Below are positions 46,042 through 54,995 of a stretch of 64,000 bases of DNA, in pieces. The translations under genes and the position numbers were made by a program. Position 1 is the first letter of the stretch; each line of letters starts with the position of its first letter. Where the stretch lies: positions 50,382 through 114,381 of the forward strand of contig JAENZP010000011.1 in assembly GCA_016841205.1 (NCBI GenBank). The letters are read 5' to 3'. The notes under the pieces are model-generated. The model made no database searches, had not been told where the DNA came from, and worked only from the letters and a program-made list of their open reading frames with translations. Origin of the DNA: Desulfoscipio geothermicus. GTDB taxonomy: Bacteria > Bacillota > Desulfotomaculia > Desulfotomaculales > Desulfallaceae.

Positions 46042-46599
46042 TTAGCACAATTTACAGTCACTGCATTTATGTCTATAATCTATTACATTCCCTAAACGGT
46101 CAAATTCCAGATAGCAGCAGTCAAAAAGCATTTCTTTCAACTTCCCCCGTGCCCTTTGAACCCTCGACTTAGCCCCAGACACCGATAAACCCATTCGTTC
46201 CCCCAATTCCTTCTGAGTCAGATTCTGAAACTCCGTTAATATTAGCGCCTGTTTATATTTTTCAGGTAAGTATTGAATCATGGCTTTTAAACATTGTGCA
46301 ATTTCGTCATTTGCAGTTACTTCATCCTGAGTCTCACTTATAATTGACTCTGGTAATTCTACAGTATAAGATTTATATTTTTGCGTTCTATAAAAATCAG
46401 CGATAGCATGCTTTGTTATTCTATAAACCCATGGATGAACTTTGTCGGTTTCATTTAAATTACTAAGGTTGTTATTAATCTTATAAAAAACATTTTGCAG
46501 AATATCCTCTACATCCTGGTCGTTATCAACTCGTCTTTTAATAAAACCCCTTAGAGGTATACTAAACTCTTCCCAGATGTTCTCAACACACATAATCAT
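46042..46599 (-). CDS. ECF-type RNA polymerase sigma factor (SigZ-like)
   Basis: 185 residues from the ATG at 46599, eight bases after a run of seven G. A longer reading upstream is only the neighbouring phosphoesterase relic fused in frame. Region 2 (DNDQDVEDILQNVFYKINNN, HPWVYRITKHAIADFYR) and region 4 (LPEKYKQALILTEF, LTQKELGERMGLSVSGAKSR) are clear. It ends with cysteines (CCYLEFDRLGNVIDYRHKCS, then DCKLC) as SigZ-type factors do. No anti-sigma gene is adjacent. The remnants around it suggest it once belonged to an arsenic-response locus. Confidence 0.88.
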   Translation of the reverse strand: MIMCVENIWEEFSIPLRGFIKRRVDNDQDVEDILQNVFYKINNNLSNLNETDKVHPWVYRITKHAIADFYRTQKYKSYTVELPESIISETQDEVTANDEIAQCLKAMIQYLPEKYKQALILTEFQNLTQKELGERMGLSVSGAKSRVQRARGKLKEMLFDCCYLEFDRLGNVIDYRHKCSDCKLC

Positions 46600-46602
46600 T
46601 GA

Positions 46603-46942
46603 AATATCCCCCCCCTGTGGAGCTCTCAAAGGACTTGCTGTCTTCACTGATTGTTCCGTTGTCCAGGAAACCGATTTAACTCCTGCTTCCATTTCCTTTT
46701 CATCTTTAAAATCACACCCGCAGACCAAACGCCCGTTAGCTATGGCGTCATCGTTATTGCCCATCACGGTAGGGATACCGCTCTCTCGAATGGCCTGAAC
46801 CATCTCGTCTGGATAGGTCTCCCGTACCCCACCAGGTCACCCAGGCAGACCACCAGGTCCAGTTCGTGCCTTGGTATATCGGCCAAACTGCCTCCAGAGC
46901 ATGTTTGTTGCCGTGAATATCTGAAAATACTGCTATGCGCAT
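46603..46942 (-). pseudogene. Metallophosphoesterase (YfcE/calcineurin-like) with frameshifts
   Basis: ATG 46942 starts MRIAVFSDIHGNKHALEAV; then one shift gives ADIPRHELDLVVCLGDLVGY and a second gives TYPDEMVQAIRESGIPTVMG, NNDDAIANG. These are successive phosphoesterase motifs (DxH, GDxxG, GNxD) in three frames. The C-terminal half is gone, replaced by the sigma factor leader. Confidence 0.75.
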
Positions 46943-46946
46943 AGCT

Positions 46947-47129
46947 ATCATATCTTCACCTCTGGTAGACCTGGCGTCGGTAATCTTAGTTGCCGGCATT
47001 TTTAACTGGAAAATTGCTCTCGCTTATGTGGTTGTCGGCATTACCCTGGCCGTCATCGGCGGGACTATCATTAACAACGCGAAGATGGAAAAGTATGTTG
47101 AGCCATTTGTACTGTCAAACTTGGGTTAG
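46947..47129 (+). pseudogene. Internal fragment of a DUF318-type permease
   Basis: The frame encodes ISSPLVDLASVILVAGIFNW, KIALAYVVVGITLAVIGG and INNAKMEKYVEPFV, as found in permeases of the DUF318/ArsP type, but without start, N-terminal helices or C-terminus. It begins where the phosphoesterase relic begins on the other strand, so the join is a deletion or rearrangement point. Confidence 0.6.
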
Positions 47130-47145
47130 AACAATTAAGGAAAAC

Positions 47146-47178
47146 AAAAAGCCGAGGATAATAGTTCCTCAGCTTTTT
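47146..47178 (+). terminator. Terminator after the permease fragment
   Basis: AAAAAGCCGAGGA pairs with TCCTCAGCTTTTTT, leaving one mismatch, and ends in a T run. Confidence 0.65.
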
Positions 47179-47188
47179 TGAAATTATC

Positions 47189-47263
47189 TGGAGGCGACAC
47201 CCGGATTTGAACCGGGGGATAAAGGATTTGCAGTCCTCTGCCTTACCACTTGGCTATGTCGCC
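47189..47263 (-). tRNA. tRNA-Cys (GCA)
   Basis: Minus strand folds into a full cloverleaf: acceptor GGCGACA/TGTCGCC, D-arm GCCAAGTGGTAAGGC, anticodon loop CTGCAAA with GCA, T-arm GGTTCAAATC. The TCCA end is encoded. Confidence 0.95.
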
Positions 47264-47420
47264 TTATTTATCTATCTGCCGCATCGCAGTATTAATATTA
47301 ACAAATTACCGCCGGTCAGTCAAGGGGGTAATTTGCACCAAGCGCTACTAATAGGTCTAGGTCCAGACAGCAATATAAATAAAAGGCTACAGCCGGAAAG
47401 GATGCGTAAACGCATCCTTT

Positions 47421-48797
47421 CTACTCAGTTGCCTGATTAGCCATCTCCACCGGCTCATCAGGTTCATCTGATACATCAGGTTCTGCTGGAGGTAATACTA
47501 CCTGCGCTGCCGCCGCTGCATTCACCAGGCCTGCCCCCTGGTCATAAGCCGAGTATTTGCTAAAGAGACGGCAAGAATTAATCAGCCGCTCCTTGACCTG
47601 GTCGGGACTGAGCTCGGGTTTGACCTCCAAAAGTAAGGCTACCACCCCACAACAAATGGGCGTGGCCATAGAAGTGCCGGATAGCACGGTATAGTTATCA
47701 TCATACCGGAATGCGCTGTCACTTTTATCCAACTGTGAACGAGGTGACCGCAAAGAAATAATATTGCTGCCCGGCGTCAACAGGTCGGGTTTAGCAAGCC
47801 CATCAATGGTGGGGCCACGGCTGGAGAAATCAGCCACTGCATCATCATTTATATCAATGGAATTAAAATCATTAGAAGCTCCTACTGTTATAATAACCGG
47901 ATCAATAGCCGGGCTGCTAATAGTTTTTTCGGCAGGCCCCTCATTACCGGCAGCTACGCAAACTACGACACCGGACCGCCAGAGTTTTTCTACTGCCAGG
48001 CACAGCGGGTCCTCTTTATAAGACTGCTCCGCAGTACCTCCCAGGGAAAGATTAGCCACTTTAATATTGTGCTGCTCACGGTTATCCCTGCACCATTGCA
48101 CAGCATCAATAATAGTGGAAATATTACCCGACCCGTATTTGTCCAGCACCTTAAGGCCTACCAGACCCGCTCGCGGCGCAGGGCCACGAAATTTACTTGC
48201 AGAGCTGGTGCCATCCCCGGCGATACAACCAGCTACGTGAGTACCGTGGCCGTTATCGTCATAAGCTACTGTTCTGTTACCAACGAAATCCTTAAAAAAG
48301 GTTATCCTACCGGCCAAATCAGGGTGCTGGTATATTCCGGTATCTATCACCGCCACTGTTACTCCGGCCCCGGTATATTGCGCTCCATCCAGAGCCTGCC
48401 ACAATTCGGGGGCCCCCACCGTTGGGGTAGCAATATTTAAAAGCGCTTTTACCTCGTAATCATGCCAAACTTTAACCACAGACACATGCTGCACTACTTG
48501 TTCCAGCTGCTCTGTGCTGAGTTCTGCCGACACTGCGTAAATAATACCCAGCTCTCTTTTCACCTTGACCCCCAGCATGCTGGAAAGCGTGAGCACTTCA
48601 CCAGCCTCCCTGAACAACGGGTCGAATTGGATAATCACCTGATGTTTGTGCCACTTCTTTTTTAATTTGCGCACTAATCCTTGTAGAAAACAAGGTACAA
48701 ATTTAGCAGGCTTATAGTCGGACATTACCTGTTTCTTTAAATTTGTGCACATTTTGAACCTGTTTTCCCGTATCCATTTGACATGGTGGAATAACAT
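47421..48797 (-). CDS. Subtilisin-like serine protease (S8, AprX-like)
   Basis: 458 residues. Catalytic Asp in VAVIDTGIYQHPDL, His in GHGTHVAG, oxyanion Asn in AAGNEGPA and Ser in GTSMATPICCG. An N-terminal propeptide-like region (about 1-110, with a basic LVRKLKKKWHKHQ) precedes the catalytic domain, but there is no hydrophobic signal peptide, as in the intracellular/AprX group. The C-terminus is acidic and Pro-rich (PAEPDVSDEPDEPVE). GGGAGG is seven bases before the ATG. A 12-bp inverted repeat CATGTTATTCCA (48787-48798 and 48828-48839) spans the ribosome site and could affect expression. Confidence 0.92.
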   Translation of the reverse strand: MLFHHVKWIRENRFKMCTNLKKQVMSDYKPAKFVPCFLQGLVRKLKKKWHKHQVIIQFDPLFREAGEVLTLSSMLGVKVKRELGIIYAVSAELSTEQLEQVVQHVSVVKVWHDYEVKALLNIATPTVGAPELWQALDGAQYTGAGVTVAVIDTGIYQHPDLAGRITFFKDFVGNRTVAYDDNGHGTHVAGCIAGDGTSSASKFRGPAPRAGLVGLKVLDKYGSGNISTIIDAVQWCRDNREQHNIKVANLSLGGTAEQSYKEDPLCLAVEKLWRSGVVVCVAAGNEGPAEKTISSPAIDPVIITVGASNDFNSIDINDDAVADFSSRGPTIDGLAKPDLLTPGSNIISLRSPRSQLDKSDSAFRYDDNYTVLSGTSMATPICCGVVALLLEVKPELSPDQVKERLINSCRLFSKYSAYDQGAGLVNAAAAAQVVLPPAEPDVSDEPDEPVEMANQATE

Positions 48798-48968
48798 GAT
48801 CTAACCTCCCTATTTCCAATTAATTAACATGTTATTCCAACAAGGGAAAATGCGTGACTATCACGAGCGATGTTAACGAAAAGAGTGGGTAGGGAAAATG
48901 CAGAGAAGAAGGAAACAGGTAGAGTAGAAAAATAACCTACCATTATGGCAGGTTATTCTCTAATAAAC

Positions 48969-49043
48969 TGGAGCGGAAGACGGGATTCGAACCCGCGACC
49001 CTCGCCTTGGCAAGGCGATGCTCTACCACTGAGCTACTTCCGC
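48969..49043 (-). tRNA. tRNA-Gly (GCC)
   Basis: Cloverleaf with acceptor GCGGAAG/CTTCCGC, anticodon loop TTGCCAA, T-arm GGTTCGAATC and encoded TCCA. First of three tRNA genes on the minus strand. Confidence 0.96.
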
Positions 49044-49046
49044 ATA

Positions 49047-49122
<76 letters not shown>

Positions 49123-49128
49123 TTATAC

Positions 49129-49205
49129 TGGCGGAGCTGACGGGAATCGAACCCGCGATCTTCGGCGTGACAGGCCGACATGTTAGACCGCTACACCACA
49201 GCTCC
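49129..49205 (-). tRNA. tRNA-Asp (GTC)
   Basis: Acceptor GGAGCTG/CAGCTCC with discriminator G and CCA, D-arm GGTGTAGCGGTCTAAC, anticodon loop CTGTCAC giving GTC, T-arm GGTTCGATTC. Confidence 0.96.
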
Positions 49206-49283
49206 GCGCTTGCCATAAACCGGTTTCCCATAAGGCACCCGGCTCACTGACAATGTTAAGTATACAAAAAAAACGCTTTTATG

Positions 49284-50156
49284 TCAAATGGAATTTTCTT
49301 TACCAAACATTAAAATTGCCTCCCGAACCAGCTTGGCCGCCAGCAGTGCAGTGCGGTCGGTCTGATCATATACCGGGCAAACCTCCACCAAATCCATGCC
49401 CACCACATTTAATCTCTTGAGCATATGCAATGCCGCTATGATTTCCGCGGAACTGCACCCACCCGGCTCAGGCGTGCCCGTACCAGGAGCAAAAGCGGGG
49501 TCCACTACATCAATATCCAGAGTAACATATACCGGACACCCGTGCAGCCGGTCAATGACTTGCCGTAGCGGTGTTAGTATTTCAAAAGGGTAAAACCCTG
49601 TGTTTTCCTGCCCATAGGCAAATTCATCAGCAGTACCGGAACGGATCCCGAACTGGTAAACGTTATGGCTACCCACCACTTCCGCCACCCGGCGCATCAC
49701 CGTAGCATGAGACATGCTCTCCCCCAGATAATTGTTGCGCAGGTCGGCATGAGCGTCAAAATGCAGCACGGTTAGATCAGGATATTTTTGGGCCATTTGT
49801 TTAACCGGCGCCAGGGTAATTAAATGCTCGCCGCCCAAAACCAGCAAGAACTTATCGTCCTCCATCAACCTGCTAATCACTTCCTCCAACCGGAGCAGGC
49901 TCTGTGGCACGTTCCCAAAGGGCAGTAGAACATCACCGGCATCATAGTAACGGTAATCCCTTAAATCCTTCAGCTGGTAGGGGCTGTATTCCTCCAGTCC
50001 TTCAGAAACCTCCCGAATGCGCCTAGGACCGGAACGAGTGCCTGGCCTATAGCTAACAGTAAAATCCATAGGCGCGCCCAATATTACCAAGCGTGACGAA
50101 TGGTAGTCAGTACTGGCACCCATAAAACCGCCGCAACGTTCCAAAAGCTCGTCCAT
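49284..50156 (-). CDS. speB: Agmatinase (ureohydrolase)
   Basis: 290 residues from the ATG at 50156; GTG codons four and three positions earlier are alternatives. It hydrolyses agmatine to putrescine and urea. Mn ligands are visible in GGEHLIT, HFDAHADLR and DIDVVDPAFAPGTGTPEPGG. Third gene of a run with arginine decarboxylase and spermidine synthase, with 21 bases or so between genes, giving a complete arginine to spermidine route apart from the aminopropyl donor enzyme SpeD. Confidence 0.93.
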   Translation of the reverse strand: MDELLERCGGFMGASTDYHSSRLVILGAPMDFTVSYRPGTRSGPRRIREVSEGLEEYSPYQLKDLRDYRYYDAGDVLLPFGNVPQSLLRLEEVISRLMEDDKFLLVLGGEHLITLAPVKQMAQKYPDLTVLHFDAHADLRNNYLGESMSHATVMRRVAEVVGSHNVYQFGIRSGTADEFAYGQENTGFYPFEILTPLRQVIDRLHGCPVYVTLDIDVVDPAFAPGTGTPEPGGCSSAEIIAALHMLKRLNVVGMDLVEVCPVYDQTDRTALLAAKLVREAILMFGKENSI

Positions 50157-50176
50157 TGTCCACACCACCCATACTA

Positions 50177-51013
50177 TTATCTCGGCAATAATTCCTTTAC
50201 AAAGGGCTGTAGCATAAAGGCGGTCCGGTGTATTTCAGGCGAATACCACTTGGTTTTAAGGGCTGATATTTTATACTTGTCCACATCAACCGTCAGTGGG
50301 TCATACTTTTTAGAGCCCATCGTAAATGTCCAATAGCCACCGGGATAGGTAGGCACTACAGCCCAGAACAACCTGGTCACCGGGAATATGCCATTAACGG
50401 TAGTAGTTACTTGCTTAATAAGCTCACTGTTAAAGAAAGGTGATTCAGTCTGGGCCACAAACAGGCCATCCTCAGTTAGCGCCTCGAAAACACTGCTATA
50501 AAAATTCTCGCTAAAAAGACCTACCGCCGGTCCAACCGGGTCGGTGGAGTCAACGATGATCATATCATAAACTCCTTTGTTTTCCTTAACGTGTTTGATA
50601 CCATCATCCACTACTATTTCCACTCGGGGGTCTTTAAAGCCACTACTCAGCTCGGGAAAGAATTTTTTGGCCACGTCAATGACCATTTGGTCAATTTCCA
50701 CGTGCACAACCTTCTCAATTCCCTCGTGCTTGACAATTTCCCGCACCGCACCCCCGTCCCCGCCGCCGATAACCAGCACCTTTTTGGGGTTAGGATGGGT
50801 GTTTAGGCCCACATGGGTAATCATTTCGTGGTAAACAAATTCATCCTTTATATTAGTCTGGATTACATTGTCCAGACTAAGCATGCGCCCAAATTCAAGG
50901 GTATCTAGAACCGCCACCTTTTGAAAAGGTGACTGATCGCTGAACAGGACCTCCCGCACCCGGCAGCCAATTCGTAAATCTTTAGTTTGATTTTCGGTAA
51001 ACCATACCTCCAA
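50177..51013 (-). CDS. speE: Spermidine synthase
   Basis: 278 residues from a TTG start at 51013 (AGGAGGG upstream). It moves an aminopropyl group from decarboxylated S-adenosylmethionine to putrescine. The nucleotide-binding motif VIGGGDGGAVREIVKH, the catalytic VDSTDPVGPAVGLF and the gate region YPGGYWTFTMGSK are present. It is central in the polyamine operon. Confidence 0.95.
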   Translation of the reverse strand: MEVWFTENQTKDLRIGCRVREVLFSDQSPFQKVAVLDTLEFGRMLSLDNVIQTNIKDEFVYHEMITHVGLNTHPNPKKVLVIGGGDGGAVREIVKHEGIEKVVHVEIDQMVIDVAKKFFPELSSGFKDPRVEIVVDDGIKHVKENKGVYDMIIVDSTDPVGPAVGLFSENFYSSVFEALTEDGLFVAQTESPFFNSELIKQVTTTVNGIFPVTRLFWAVVPTYPGGYWTFTMGSKKYDPLTVDVDKYKISALKTKWYSPEIHRTAFMLQPFVKELLPR

Positions 51014-51034
51014 CTGTTATCCCTCCTGAGCATT

Positions 51035-51493
51035 TTAATAGTACATGGGTACGGCTGCCAGTGCGCAGCCCACTTTTTCTACCCGGTGTTCCACGGCGGC
51101 AATTTTAACTTCCTTTAATTCCATACCGCGCGACACAAAAGCCTCCTGGAGCATGGCATCAATTTTAGCCGCCGCCTCATCGCGGCTGCAGTGGCCGGCA
51201 AATTCCATAATCACACCAAAAGTGTCTGCGGAAAAACCTACTCCTACCGCAGCGGAAATCAGCTCACCGGGCACATTGCTGCAAATAAACCCGTAAGCGG
51301 TGGGCACCAATGATCCGGGGGGAATGACTAAATCGGGATCGTATTCTGCAGCGGGGGGCAAAATGCTGCTCACCTTGAGTAAATTAATATTGCCAATTTT
51401 ACCTGCCAGCAGTGCATTATCAAACGCGGTCAGTTCACTATGACCTTCCGCGGCAGCGGCTGTTAAAAAAAACTTCTTTGGGGTAGGTAACAT
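51035..51493 (-). CDS. pdaD: Pyruvoyl-dependent arginine decarboxylase
   Basis: 152 residues. The proenzyme cleaves itself at a Ser-Ser bond to create the pyruvoyl group; LLKVSSILPPAA (about residues 39-50) is that site. It decarboxylates arginine to agmatine for the speB product. GFICSNVPGELISAAVGVG and the closing GCALAAVPMYY are family features. First gene of the operon, followed 21 bases later by speE. Confidence 0.94.
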   Translation of the reverse strand: MLPTPKKFFLTAAAAEGHSELTAFDNALLAGKIGNINLLKVSSILPPAAEYDPDLVIPPGSLVPTAYGFICSNVPGELISAAVGVGFSADTFGVIMEFAGHCSRDEAAAKIDAMLQEAFVSRGMELKEVKIAAVEHRVEKVGCALAAVPMYY

Positions 51494-51671
51494 GGCTATA
51501 ATCCCCTTCCAACACTAATTTTGCAAAACAACAAGATTTATTATATCAGACCCTGGAAAAAAATAAACTGTATAATTCTGCATTTATCGTTATTTTTCAT
51601 ACTTGCGCATATTATCCCAGCGGTGGTGACATATTAAAAAAGAATACTGGTAAAAGGAGGTTTTTTTTAAT

Positions 51672-52145
51672 ATGAAAACAGTTTTAAGCACGTTCCCCAA
51701 CCGGGATGCAGCGGAAAAAGCAGTAGCCGAACTGCGCCAAAAGGGGTTTGACAAAGACATATCCATCGTTGCCAGGGACGATCAAAACCGGGAAAAGAAC
51801 CAATACACCACTATGGGTACCGATGGCATCACAGATGGCACCACCACCGGCGGAGTGCTTGGCGGACTGGCAGGACTCGCAGTGGGTGCCGGCGCGCTGG
51901 CCATCCCGGGCATTGGGCCTTTGATTGCCGCCGGCCCCATTGCCGGGCTGCTCTCCGGTGCCGCCACCGGTGGCATTGCCGGCGGTCTGGTGGACTGGGG
52001 CATCCCCCAGGACCGCAGCAAGTTTTATGAGGATAGGGTTAAACAGGGCAGCATTTTGGTATCAATCCGTACTGACGACAGCCGCATTAATGAAGCCGCT
52101 GACACGCTTAGACGCTTTGGCGCGCAGGACGTAGAGACTCACTAA
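51672..52145 (+). CDS. General stress protein 17M-like (YflT) glycine-rich protein
   Basis: 157 residues. The N-terminal FPNRDAAEKAVAELRQKGFD and C-terminal KQGSILVSIRTDDSRINEAA, with FGAQDVETH, fit the GSP17M/YflT-type domain; between them lies a Gly/Ala hydrophobic stretch (about 55-105) that could insert in a membrane or form a hairpin. AAAGGAGG precedes the ATG. Stress-linked in Bacillus; role here unknown. Confidence 0.8.
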   Translation: MKTVLSTFPNRDAAEKAVAELRQKGFDKDISIVARDDQNREKNQYTTMGTDGITDGTTTGGVLGGLAGLAVGAGALAIPGIGPLIAAGPIAGLLSGAATGGIAGGLVDWGIPQDRSKFYEDRVKQGSILVSIRTDDSRINEAADTLRRFGAQDVETH

Positions 52146-52169
52146 AGTTATATACTTTGAAGAACTATT

Positions 52170-52201
52170 AAAATAAGGACGCCGAACAGCGTCCTTATTT
52201 T
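52170..52201. terminator. Bidirectional terminator
   Basis: AAAATAAGGACGC and GCGTCCTTATTTT form a perfect 13-bp stem between converging genes; the stop codon of the minus gene lies inside it. Confidence 0.88.
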
Positions 52202-53055
52202 ACCTTCAAAGATTCGTAAATTTGCCGGTAAACCAGTGCGTCCTCAACCTGACGCCCGGCGGACTCACAAATTACCGTGGGAGTCATGTTCCTTTCACCT
52301 ATTAGCCGCGCCAAAAGCGTAAAATCAGGGCCATACCCTTCATCCAGCATAGTGCGGTGCCGGCGTTCCCCCGCCCGGGTAAATTCTATTTGACTAAAAT
52401 GTATATGTAGGCTTTTTACCGCCCCGGCGCCCAGCGCTGCTTCAATCCTATCCAGCACCGCGCTAAAACCCGCCGCATCCGTCAAAGCACCCAACCCGGC
52501 AGCATGCAGGTGGCCGAAATCAACGGTCGGCACTACCTTTTCCCCCACAGTGCACAGCTCCAGAATTTCATCAAGGTTCCCCAGCTGGGCCGGTTTGCCC
52601 ATTGTCTCCGGTGCCACCGCTATATCCCCCAGACTCTCCGCCCTGGCTGCATCCAACAACTCCGCCAAGTGTTCTTTAGCCCGGCGCAATGCGGCGAACC
52701 GGTCATCCCCTACTTTACCCCCCGGATGCATCACCACTGGCTGTGCCCCCATCCACTTGGCAACACGCAGCGCATCCAGGAAGTGCTTGCGAGTTTTATC
52801 CCTAATCCCCTGGTCCGTAGACCCCAGGCTAATATAGTAAGGCGCGTGAATGCTTAATGTGATACTATGCTCTCTGGCTGCCTCACCTAATTGTACAGCG
52901 GTTGCTTCCTTTATATGTACTCCCCGGACGCACTGGTATTCATAGGCATTGAGCCCCATGCCGGCCAGCCACTTGGGCACATCGAGCGATGACTTATAAC
53001 CCGCCGCATAAAAAGAATCACTATTTCCCGCCGGGCCAAATCGTACCTGCACCAT
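52195..53055 (-). CDS. Endonuclease IV-like TIM-barrel protein
   Basis: 286 residues from the ATG at 53055; the upstream in-frame extension lacks a ribosome site and resembles no protein. The pattern SIHAPYYISLGS, VMHPGGKVG, VAPETMGK, PTVDFGHLHAAG and SLHIHFSQIE matches the metal-binding motifs of endonuclease IV, which cuts DNA at abasic sites. Several distant members are sugar-phosphate isomerases, so the DNA repair role is likely, not certain. Confidence 0.8.
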   Translation of the reverse strand: MVQVRFGPAGNSDSFYAAGYKSSLDVPKWLAGMGLNAYEYQCVRGVHIKEATAVQLGEAAREHSITLSIHAPYYISLGSTDQGIRDKTRKHFLDALRVAKWMGAQPVVMHPGGKVGDDRFAALRRAKEHLAELLDAARAESLGDIAVAPETMGKPAQLGNLDEILELCTVGEKVVPTVDFGHLHAAGLGALTDAAGFSAVLDRIEAALGAGAVKSLHIHFSQIEFTRAGERRHRTMLDEGYGPDFTLLARLIGERNMTPTVICESAGRQVEDALVYRQIYESLKVK

Positions 53056-53289
53056 ATTTCGCGTTCCCTTCTTTATTGGATATGTATATATCTTACCATA
53101 TTCACAGTTTATTGCCACATCCCGATTTATAACAACTAAGCTGATCAGCAACCGGCGGTCATTGTGATATATATACTTCCCAAAACAAATATTAAAGACC
53201 CATTGGAAATAAAAAGGATATTTAATTATTTTACAGTATTTGTATATTATGGTTATTTAAAAGCAATTTACACTTGGGAGATGATAAAC

Positions 53290-54897
53290 ATGAAACCTTT
53301 AAATCTGCTTGCTTGTATCCTGCTTTCACTATTGACACTGGTCGTACTTGTCCAGCCGAGATTATCGGAACAAGAGCTGCAAACTACCGGACAGGTGTCC
53401 GAAAGCACTGACAACACCGGAGCTGTTAACAAGCGCATAATAATCGCTCAGGAGTACACCGTATCCACACTAGACCCGACAGCCGCCACCAACACCGGAT
53501 CAATTCGGTTAATTGCCAACATTTTTGAAGGGCTGGTGCGGTTCAACCCGGGCACCGCCCAAATTGAACCCTGCTTGGCTACATCCTGGAAGGTTTCCGA
53601 AGATGGGCTAACCTACACCTTTAGCCTGCGCCGGGGCGTTAGTTTTCATGACGGCATCGCAATGGACGCATCGGCAGTGCAATCCAGCGTGCAAAGACAG
53701 CTGGCCAGCTTGGCTTCAGGGACCACCTCCTACACTGATTTTATATACGCGCCGTTGGATAAGATAAAGGTTATTGACCAGTATACCGTCGAGTTTCATT
53801 TAAAATATCCTTACTCGCCATTTTTAAACAACCTGGCTATGCCTATGGCGGCACCGGTAGTCAGCCCGGCGACGTCACGCCCGGCACGTGATAAATTAGG
53901 CGTCCACCCGACAGGCACCGGCCCGTTTTACTATGCTGGAAAAATAAACGGTGGATTACTCCTAAAGGCCAATCCCAATTACTGGAATGACCCACCGTCG
54001 GCAGATGAAATATTGTTTATTAGCGAACCCAAGGCTGACCAGAGAGTACAAAAGTTGCTGGGCGGTCAAATTGATATTGCTCTCGACTTAACCTTTGCTC
54101 AAACAGCACAATTACGTTTTAAGGGATATCCGGTGCTGCGGGCCACCGGCCTGGATATCGGCTACCTGGGCTTTTATACCGACCGTCAGCCCTTTAATAA
54201 ACTGGCAGTGCGACAAGCAGTAGCTTGCTCATTAAACCACCAGGATATATTTGAAAAGCTATGGCCCCAGGAAACACGCCCGGCTCATGGACCACTGCCG
54301 CCAACCGTACTTGGTTACAGCGCGGACTTAACCCAGATTGACTTCGCACCGGATAAGGCTGCTCAACTATTACAGGAAGCTGGTTATACTAATGGGCTGT
54401 CCTTCACTTTAATTACTTATACAGATATACGCCCTTACAGCCCCGGAGGTGGTCAGGTCTTGGCCGAGGCTCTGGCCAGGTCACTTGCCGGTCAAAACAT
54501 TACGGTCAAAGTGCAGGCTTATCCCTGGCAGCAATTTAAACAGGCACTTACCCGCCGTGAAGGGGACGCTTTTTTATACGGCTGGATCAGCGACAATGGC
54601 GACCCGGATAATTTTTTATATACCCTGCTGGCTGAAAACCAGGTAAAAAACGGGCTGAATATCACCCGTTATCATAATACAGAGCTGGAAATATTGCTGG
54701 GGGGTGGCCGTCAGACTAATGATCCGAAAACCAGGCAGCAAATCTACCGCCAGGCGCAGCAAATCATTAACCGGGACGTACCTTGGCTAATACTTGACCA
54801 TAGCCTCCATCATGCCGCTACCTCCCCCCAGGTGCAGGGCTTTTTATTAAGCCCGACAGACTGGCCGGTAATGAACAGGGTGAGCAAAGTTCAATAA
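53290..54897 (+). CDS. ABC transporter solute-binding protein, peptide/nickel type, orphan
   Basis: 535 residues from the ATG at 53290, nine bases after GGGAG. A signal helix (about 5-24) lacks a normal lipobox: the only Cys is at residue 9. The family 5 solute-binding fold is shown by TLDPTAATNTGSIRLIANIF, EPCLATSWKVSEDGLTYTFS and HPTGTGPFYY. No permease or ATPase gene lies near it, so it either shares a transporter encoded elsewhere or acts as a sensor. Dipeptides, oligopeptides and nickel are the usual ligands. Confidence 0.88.
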   Translation: MKPLNLLACILLSLLTLVVLVQPRLSEQELQTTGQVSESTDNTGAVNKRIIIAQEYTVSTLDPTAATNTGSIRLIANIFEGLVRFNPGTAQIEPCLATSWKVSEDGLTYTFSLRRGVSFHDGIAMDASAVQSSVQRQLASLASGTTSYTDFIYAPLDKIKVIDQYTVEFHLKYPYSPFLNNLAMPMAAPVVSPATSRPARDKLGVHPTGTGPFYYAGKINGGLLLKANPNYWNDPPSADEILFISEPKADQRVQKLLGGQIDIALDLTFAQTAQLRFKGYPVLRATGLDIGYLGFYTDRQPFNKLAVRQAVACSLNHQDIFEKLWPQETRPAHGPLPPTVLGYSADLTQIDFAPDKAAQLLQEAGYTNGLSFTLITYTDIRPYSPGGGQVLAEALARSLAGQNITVKVQAYPWQQFKQALTRREGDAFLYGWISDNGDPDNFLYTLLAENQVKNGLNITRYHNTELEILLGGGRQTNDPKTRQQIYRQAQQIINRDVPWLILDHSLHHAATSPQVQGFLLSPTDWPVMNRVSKVQ

Positions 54898-54995
54898 ATG
54901 CAAAATTCCATTAAATCCCATAAATATTAGTACAAATTTGGTACATAATAGGTTCGAAAGATTTTTAACTAAAACAACCTAAGGGGGGTATTTAA

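Noticed and set aside
46042..46803. A 253-residue sigma factor with an N-terminal phosphoesterase-like extension
   Set aside because: The first 68 residues are the end of a frameshifted phosphoesterase relic; a run of seven G marks the true start at 46599.
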